Source: Flavobacteriaceae bacterium (GTDB taxonomy: Bacteria > Bacteroidota > Bacteroidia > Flavobacteriales > Flavobacteriaceae). Taken from it: a DNA stretch of 11,522 bases. The translations under genes were made by a program, and so were the position numbers. The notes beneath the pieces were generated by a model, which was not told the DNA's origin, searched no databases, and was given only the letters and a program-made list of their open reading frames with translations. This document shows positions 6,834 to 11,522 of this stretch, one piece after another; position 1 is the stretch's first letter, and every line of letters begins with the position of its first letter. The DNA lies in contig CATEMS010000298.1 in the NCBI GenBank assembly GCA_949507465.1, forward strand, positions 1 to 11,522, in the 5' to 3' direction.

Positions 6834-7874
6834 ATGGAACAAACCAAAAAAGACATTCGTGCATTATCAAAAGAAGAACTTCGCTCTTTTTTTGAATCTA
6901 TTGGAGAAAAACCCTTTAGAGGTGATCAGGTATACCAATGGCTTTGGAGTAAGGGGGCACACTCTTTTGATCAAATGACAAACCTTTCTATACAAACAAG
7001 AGCTCATTTACAGGCAAATTTTGTTATCAATCATATCAAGGTAGATAGCATACAAAGAAGTAAAGATGGGACCATTAAAAACGGGGTAAAGCTACATGAT
7101 GGTCTGGTTGTGGAGTCTGTACTAATACCCACAAATGCAAGAACCACTGCTTGTGTGTCTTCACAAGTTGGTTGCAGTTTAGACTGTAGTTTTTGCGCAA
7201 CGGCTAGGTTAAAACGCATGCGTAATTTAAACCCTGATGAGATTTATGATCAAGTGGTTGCCATTGATAAAGAGAGTAGATTGTATCACGATAGACCCCT
7301 TTCCAATATTGTTTTTATGGGTATGGGTGAGCCTTTGATGAATTACAAAAACGTATTGGCTGCTATAGATAAGATAACCAGCCCTGAGGGACTGGGCATG
7401 TCACCAAAACGTATTGTAGTTTCCACATCTGGTGTTCCAAAGATGATAAAAAAAATGGCCGATGATAAGGTGAAGTTTAATCTGGCGGTATCATTACACT
7501 CTGCCATTCAAGAAACTCGTGAAAAAATCATGCCATTTGCTAAGTCTTTTACGCTGGAAGATCTTAAGGAAGCTTTGGTATATTGGTTTGAGAAAACTGC
7601 CAAACAAATTACCTATGAGTATGTTGTTTGGAAGGGCATAAATGATCAAAAACAAGATGTAAAAGCGCTTATTACCTTTTGCAGTTATGTGCCTTGTAAG
7701 GTCAATATCATAGAGTACAACCCGATAGATGATGGAGTGTTTCAACAGGCAGACAACAACGCCCTTGATTTGTATATATCAATGTTAGAAAAAGCAAGAA
7801 TTCCCGTTACTGTCAGAAGAAGTAGAGGAAAAGATATAGATGCTGCATGTGGGCAGCTGGCCAACAAACAATAA
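6834..7874 (+). CDS. rlmN: Dual-specificity 23S rRNA / tRNA adenine C2-methyltransferase
   Basis: RlmN is a radical-SAM enzyme that methylates C2 of A2503 in 23S rRNA and of A37 in a subset of tRNAs. The 346-residue protein has the Fe-S cluster motif CSLDCSFC (Cys114, Cys118, Cys121) and GMGEP (163-167) for SAM binding. It also has the two mechanistic cysteines: Cys107 (E. coli Cys118) and Cys339 in ACGQL (E. coli Cys355, the methylated residue). Glu94 in VVESVLIP matches E. coli Glu105. The N-terminal RNA-binding part (DIRALSKEEL, FRGDQVYQWLW) is complete, which supports the chosen ATG. All residues needed for activity are present. It lies between two terminators, so it is likely transcribed alone, and it converges on the minus-strand gene that ends at 7923. 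Confidence 0.97.
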   Translation: MEQTKKDIRALSKEELRSFFESIGEKPFRGDQVYQWLWSKGAHSFDQMTNLSIQTRAHLQANFVINHIKVDSIQRSKDGTIKNGVKLHDGLVVESVLIPTNARTTACVSSQVGCSLDCSFCATARLKRMRNLNPDEIYDQVVAIDKESRLYHDRPLSNIVFMGMGEPLMNYKNVLAAIDKITSPEGLGMSPKRIVVSTSGVPKMIKKMADDKVKFNLAVSLHSAIQETREKIMPFAKSFTLEDLKEALVYWFEKTAKQITYEYVVWKGINDQKQDVKALITFCSYVPCKVNIIEYNPIDDGVFQQADNNALDLYISMLEKARIPVTVRRSRGKDIDAACGQLANKQ

Positions 7875-7905
7875 AAAAGAGCGCTATTTCTAGCGCTCTT
7901 TTTTT
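7873..7905. terminator. Bidirectional terminator shared by rlmN and the convergent gene
   Basis: GAGCGCTA (7879-7886) pairs with TAGCGCTC (7891-7898) around a TTTC loop. Flanking A6 and T7 tracts extend the stem and give a U-run on either strand. The left A-tract begins inside the rlmN TAA stop (7872-7874). It lies 17 nt past the stop of the minus-strand gene, so it can end both transcripts. Confidence 0.9.
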
Positions 7906-7922
7906 GAATCTAATTTCTTAGA

Positions 7923-8723
7923 TTACTTTACAAATTTGAAAGATTCTTCAGAACCCTCAATTGATACTTTTGCAATATAAACTCCGGTATTAAGACCAGC
8001 TAAGTTTATTTGTGCATTTGTACTTGCTAAGTTTTGAGAAATTACTTGCTTTCCAGAGATGTCAAATACAGCAATACTACTCATTGCAGTATTTGAGTTA
8101 AGATTTAATTGACCTTCTGCAACAAAGTGTGCAAAACCATTGAGGTTGTTGTCATTGTTTCCTAAAGTACCTTGGTCTCCTGCTTCAATTTCTGTATTTG
8201 GTGTAGCTTCAAAAGCATAGTCTAGTACGATAAAGTTTGATGAATCTGCAACATCAATTCGAACCCATCCGTAGTGTGTGTTTCCACCAGCGTTAAATTC
8301 AACACCTACATACCCTTCACCTGTTCCACAAAATTGACTTCCAGCATATCCTACTCCTGCACAGGCAGATCCAAAAGAAGCAAAAGTTAGATTGTCATCA
8401 ATTATATCACCTTCAATAATGTTGGAAGCGTATGTGTAGTTGTTCCCTGCATCAAATCTTGCGATTCCGGCACTCCCTACAGAGCCATTTGCTTGAACCA
8501 ATTCATAATTACCATTGTTAGATTGTAATACCAGAATGTCATCATTTCCGTCTCCGTCAAAATCAATAGCAAAATCATCGCCCATTCCGCCAACAAAATC
8601 AGGTTCAACATCTGTGTATGTTACTTGCCCAGTAGCATCAGCAACACCAGCTATTGCTAATGACAGAGCACTGTATCTAGCTAATTTTTTTCCGAAGTTA
8701 GTTTTTGTATTTTTTTTCATCAT
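7923..8723 (-). CDS. Secreted protein with T9SS-type C-terminal sorting domain
   Basis: This 266-residue exported protein has no recognised enzymatic function. Residues 1-33 form an N-terminal export signal with a basic start (MMKKNTKTNFGKKLARYS) and a hydrophobic core ending near ATGQ. The mature part carries DFDGDGNDD (54-62), a calcium-binding-loop pattern like those in FG-GAP or dockerin-like repeats. A beta-rich segment follows, with GYVGVEF (137-143), HYGWVRIDV (150-158) and LDYAFEATPNTEIEAGD (167-183); this arrangement is reminiscent of many PEP-CTERM or T9SS surface proteins. Residues 195-266 look like a type A sorting domain (IAVFDISGKQV, GLNTGVYIAKV, ending SFKFVK) but lack the usual YPNP. 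Cys121 and Cys132 could form a disulfide. A second Met at codon 2 is an equally possible start. It is likely released or anchored at the surface. Confidence 0.88.
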   Translation of the reverse strand: MMKKNTKTNFGKKLARYSALSLAIAGVADATGQVTYTDVEPDFVGGMGDDFAIDFDGDGNDDILVLQSNNGNYELVQANGSVGSAGIARFDAGNNYTYASNIIEGDIIDDNLTFASFGSACAGVGYAGSQFCGTGEGYVGVEFNAGGNTHYGWVRIDVADSSNFIVLDYAFEATPNTEIEAGDQGTLGNNDNNLNGFAHFVAEGQLNLNSNTAMSSIAVFDISGKQVISQNLASTNAQINLAGLNTGVYIAKVSIEGSEESFKFVK

Positions 8724-8753
8724 ATTTAGGTTTTATTAAATTTCTTTTGTTGT

Positions 8754-8775
8754 TTTACAATAATTCAATTGTAAA
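8754..8775. repeat. Inverted repeat in the divergent intergenic region
   Basis: TTTACAAT (8754-8761) and ATTGTAAA (8768-8775) are perfect inverted 8-bp arms around a 6-bp spacer. The repeat lies between the minus-strand T9SS gene (start 8723) and the plus-strand small gene (start 8807). There is no T-tract suitable for a terminator, so an operator is more likely than a hairpin, but the role is not established. No full TAnnTTTG promoter was found for either direction in this gap. Confidence 0.4.
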
Positions 8776-8806
8776 TATAATAAAATAATTTTTTAAATGA
8801 AAATTC

Positions 8807-8953
8807 ATGAATAAGAAGCTTAAAGAAATTGACTTTTCAAACATGCCAGTTTCTAGTTCTCTTGGACATTTAGCCTATGGAGATCTAGCATTTGTAGCCT
8901 GGAGAAAGATTAAGATTGTTAAGAATTTAACAAAACAAAATGCAGAAAAATAA
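8807..8953 (+). CDS. Small 48-residue protein overlapping the phosphodiesterase-TPR-sulfotransferase gene
   Basis: An ATG at 8807 opens a 48-codon frame ending in TAA at 8951-8953. The product begins MNKKLKEIDF and contains SSSLGHLAYGDLAFVAWRKI (residues 16-35). It has no clear membrane helix or signal peptide; the middle is moderately hydrophobic, flanked by basic ends, and could be an amphipathic helix. The last 14 nt overlap the start of the downstream 847-codon gene in a +1 frame, so ribosomes ending here could re-initiate at 8940. The coding-like composition, clean start and overlap argue for a real gene rather than a leader. I do not recognise the family from sequence alone. Whether it is a partner of the fusion protein or only a coupling leader is open. 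Confidence 0.62.
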   Translation: MNKKLKEIDFSNMPVSSSLGHLAYGDLAFVAWRKIKIVKNLTKQNAEK

Positions 8954-11483
8954 AGTATTATTGATTGGTTGGGATGCAGCCGATTGGAAAATTATTTGGC
9001 CCCTAATTGTAAAAGGCCAAATGCCGTCTTTACAAAAAATGATTAAAAATGGTGTCTATGGAAACATGAGTACCATGAATCCTCCATTCAGTCCAATGCT
9101 ATGGAGTACAGTAGCCACTGGGAAGACACCAGATAAGCATGGAGTAATGGGGTTTATTGAGGTTGACGCTAGTGGTCAAAAATTAAGGCCAGTTACAACT
9201 CATTCAAGAAAAACAAAAGCAATTTGGAATATTCTACACAATAAAGGATATAAAAGTAATTTGGTAGGTTGGTGGCCTAGTTTTCCTGCAGAACCCATAA
9301 ACGGAGTTGTTGTCTCTGATAAGTTTCAACGAGTTGGTACAGACCCAAAAAAAGTAAAACCAATACAACCAGGGACAATACACCCAGAGGATTTTGTTGA
9401 AAAATTAAAAGATTTAAGAATGTTCCCCTGGGAAATCACTAAAGAACATTTTTTGCCTTTTATTCCTCAGGCTGGAAAGATTGACCAAAAAAGTAAAAAC
9501 AATGGTTTGGTTCCTTTCTCAAACATACTCACTCAAAATGTATCGTTGCATAATGCTGCCACTAATTTACTTAGGGAAACACAGTGGGATTTTATGGCAG
9601 TATACTATGATATGATTGATCATTTTTGTCATGGTTTTATGAAATTTCATCCGCCAAAATTAAAGGGGGTCAACCAAGAAAAGTATGAAATGTATAATGA
9701 TATGATCAATAGCGCCTATAGATTTCAGGACATGATGCTTGGTCGTAAACTAGAACTGATAGATGATGATACAACTGTAATTGTAATGTCTGATCATGGA
9801 TTTGAGTCTGGTAATAGGCGTATTTTAAAGATGCCAAAGGTTGCCGCAGCTCCCGCTCTTGACCATAGGCAATTTGGCATGTTTGTTGCCATGGGGCCTA
9901 ATATTAAGAAAAATGAAAAAATATTTGGTCTTGGTCTAATTGATGTGGCTCCAACGATACTCCATCATTTTAATCTTCCAATTGGAAGAGATATGGATGG
10001 GAAGGTCATATTGGACATTTTTGAAAAAACCTCAAAGCCAAAATACATAGACAGTTGGGAAAATGTGGAAGGTGATTTTGGTCAATTAGAAAAGGAAACT
10101 CTTAACCAGGCGTTATCTGATGATGAGACTATGGAGCAGCTTGTAGAGCTTGGTTATGTTGAAAAACCAGATGATGACATATCTAAATCTATTTTCAAAA
10201 CAAAGTTAGACCTTAAGCACAACAAAGCAAGAGTTTACCTAGGAAAAAAAGATTATCATACGGCTAAAGGTATTCTAATAGAGCTAATGGAGACAGATGG
10301 TGTAGAAGATTTTACGCCATACCTTATTGATTTGATGACCGTATGTATTGGTTTAAAAGATTATGACGATGCTTTAAAATATTTGAATGAGTTTAAGCAA
10401 TGTAAAACAGACATTCGATACAATATTTATTTTGTAGAATCTGAAATATACAAAGGAAAAAAACAATTTAAGTTATCACTTGATGTTCTTCACAGAGCTA
10501 GTAAGATAAAACCTAACGCAGAAACTTACTTTAGAATAGGTGAACTTTACCTGATACTTCAAGATCCCGAAAAGGCAAGAGATTATTTTGAACAAGCAAT
10601 TAATATTGAACCTGACAAGGCAAAATTTCATAGAGGTATGGCAGAAGCCTGTTATGAGTTAGGTGAGTTCGAGGACGCAGCTGAGCATTCTTTGATAAGC
10701 ATTGAGTTAGTAAAGTACTTTCCAGCAGCACATTACATGCTTGGTAAATCTTTAGAGAAGTTAGGTGATCTAGAAAATGCTAAAATTGCCTACCAAACGG
10801 CAAAAAAACTACGCCCAAAAGAATTTCACAGAGCAGACAGAGCTATTGAAAATGTAGAGGAAAAATTACTTGATATAGTTTCTTTAAAGGATAAAAGCAA
10901 AGGTAAGTATAAAAAAAATCAGATCACTGTTGTATCCGGATTACCAAGATCAGGAACCTCTCTTATGATGCAAATGTTAGATAGGGCTGGTTTAAATATG
11001 CTGGTTGATGATAAAAGAAAAGCGGATACCTCTAATCCAAAAGGATATTATGAATACGAGCCAGTAATGTCAATACATAAAGATAATTCTTGGCTTGGTG
11101 GAGCCCAAAACAAAACAGTCAAGATTGTAGCCCCTTTATTGGGTAACTTAGATCCAAAGTACAGATATAAAGTAATATTCATGAAAAGAAACCTTCATGA
11201 AGTTATAAGATCTCAACGTGTTATGACAGGTAAAAATCCTGAGGTGCTTCCTGTAAAACTCTACAATGCATATGTTAAACAATTAGAAAACATTAAAATA
11301 TGGCAGGAAAAAGAACCTGGGGTTGAAATTGTTTACATAGATTATTTGACACTTTTAAAAAATACTGATCACCAATTGGAGAAAATAAAAAGTTTAATTG
11401 GTTTAGATTTAGATTTTGATGAGATGAAAAAAGCAATTGATCCAAAGTTATATAGAAATAGGACAAAAGCAACAGATTCATAA
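8940..11483 (+). CDS. Fusion of alkaline-phosphatase-superfamily phosphodiesterase, TPR repeats and sulfotransferase
   Basis: This 847-residue protein has three parts. Residues 1-360 resemble type I phosphodiesterase/nucleotide pyrophosphatase enzymes. Metal-ligand candidates are Asp12 (GWDAAD), Asp224/Asp227/His228/His231 (YYDMIDHFCH), Asp285-His286 (MSDHG) and His309. Ser51 in PPFSPMLWS aligns with the nucleophilic Thr of NPP enzymes. Residues about 425-626 hold TPR-like helical pairs, clearest at 527-559, 561-592 and 595-626. Residues about 660-847 look like a compact PAPS-dependent sulfotransferase, with P-loop GLPRSGTS (667-674) and RNLHEVIRSQ (750-759), the usual 3'-phosphate-binding strand-helix. 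No signal peptide or membrane segment is seen, so it is predicted to be cytoplasmic. Such multi-domain proteins occur in other bacteria, but the substrate is unknown. The upstream 48-residue gene overlaps its start by 14 nt. No terminator is visible in the 39 nt that remain. Confidence 0.88.
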   Translation: MQKNKVLLIGWDAADWKIIWPLIVKGQMPSLQKMIKNGVYGNMSTMNPPFSPMLWSTVATGKTPDKHGVMGFIEVDASGQKLRPVTTHSRKTKAIWNILHNKGYKSNLVGWWPSFPAEPINGVVVSDKFQRVGTDPKKVKPIQPGTIHPEDFVEKLKDLRMFPWEITKEHFLPFIPQAGKIDQKSKNNGLVPFSNILTQNVSLHNAATNLLRETQWDFMAVYYDMIDHFCHGFMKFHPPKLKGVNQEKYEMYNDMINSAYRFQDMMLGRKLELIDDDTTVIVMSDHGFESGNRRILKMPKVAAAPALDHRQFGMFVAMGPNIKKNEKIFGLGLIDVAPTILHHFNLPIGRDMDGKVILDIFEKTSKPKYIDSWENVEGDFGQLEKETLNQALSDDETMEQLVELGYVEKPDDDISKSIFKTKLDLKHNKARVYLGKKDYHTAKGILIELMETDGVEDFTPYLIDLMTVCIGLKDYDDALKYLNEFKQCKTDIRYNIYFVESEIYKGKKQFKLSLDVLHRASKIKPNAETYFRIGELYLILQDPEKARDYFEQAINIEPDKAKFHRGMAEACYELGEFEDAAEHSLISIELVKYFPAAHYMLGKSLEKLGDLENAKIAYQTAKKLRPKEFHRADRAIENVEEKLLDIVSLKDKSKGKYKKNQITVVSGLPRSGTSLMMQMLDRAGLNMLVDDKRKADTSNPKGYYEYEPVMSIHKDNSWLGGAQNKTVKIVAPLLGNLDPKYRYKVIFMKRNLHEVIRSQRVMTGKNPEVLPVKLYNAYVKQLENIKIWQEKEPGVEIVYIDYLTLLKNTDHQLEKIKSLIGLDLDFDEMKKAIDPKLYRNRTKATDS

Positions 11484-11522
11484 ATTCAAGAGGGATTAAT
11501 TAGTTTATTTTTTTGAGAACAG

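Noticed and set aside
8515..8739. 74-codon plus-strand frame opposite the T9SS cargo gene
   Set aside because: It is antisense to a protein with a clear signal peptide and calcium-loop motif. Its apparent Ser/Pro-rich makeup is the mirror of the Asp/Gly-rich coding strand.
11484..11522. Tail after the fusion gene
   Set aside because: Only 39 nt remain. No hairpin or start codon context can be judged.

Overview
The window looks like chromosomal DNA from a Bacteroidota bacterium, most likely a marine-type member of the Flavobacteriaceae. The evidence is the AT-rich composition, TAnnTTTG-type promoter elements, starts without strong Shine-Dalgarno sequences, two secreted proteins with type IX secretion (T9SS) C-terminal sorting domains, and the family-specific shape of AroA and the other housekeeping proteins. 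I see no rRNA, tRNA, CRISPR, insertion sequence or phage remnant, and base composition does not shift in a way that suggests recent transfer.

Layout. Positions 1-451 (minus) hold a signal-peptide protein with a DUF4177-like end, cut by or just reaching the window edge. Divergent from it is a plus-strand housekeeping run: rsgA (ribosome-assembly GTPase), dtd (D-Tyr-tRNA deacylase), a MazG-like nucleotide pyrophosphohydrolase, a 79-residue two-helix membrane protein, and aroA (EPSP synthase). From dtd to aroA the genes overlap by 1, 1 and 4 nt, so they are probably translationally coupled. queA follows with its own promoter, immediately preceded by a perfect 14-bp palindrome, and ends in a strong terminator. 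Next come a secreted lysyl-endopeptidase-like serine protease with a T9SS tail and its terminator, then rlmN with a promoter element almost touching its start codon. rlmN converges on a minus-strand T9SS cargo protein across a shared bidirectional terminator.

The last 2.7 kb carry a 48-codon small gene (8807-8953) that overlaps the start of an 847-residue fusion protein. The fusion combines an alkaline-phosphatase-superfamily phosphodiesterase-like domain, a TPR array and a PAPS-type sulfotransferase domain. This pair is the least explained part of the window and the best candidate for an undescribed system.

Functionally, rsgA, dtd, queA and rlmN all serve translation quality (ribosome maturation, tRNA proofreading, queuosine synthesis, rRNA/tRNA methylation). 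The MazG-like enzyme fits a house-cleaning role, and aroA supplies aromatic precursors. The two T9SS proteins are exported or surface-attached. The fusion protein has no signal peptide and is predicted to be cytoplasmic.
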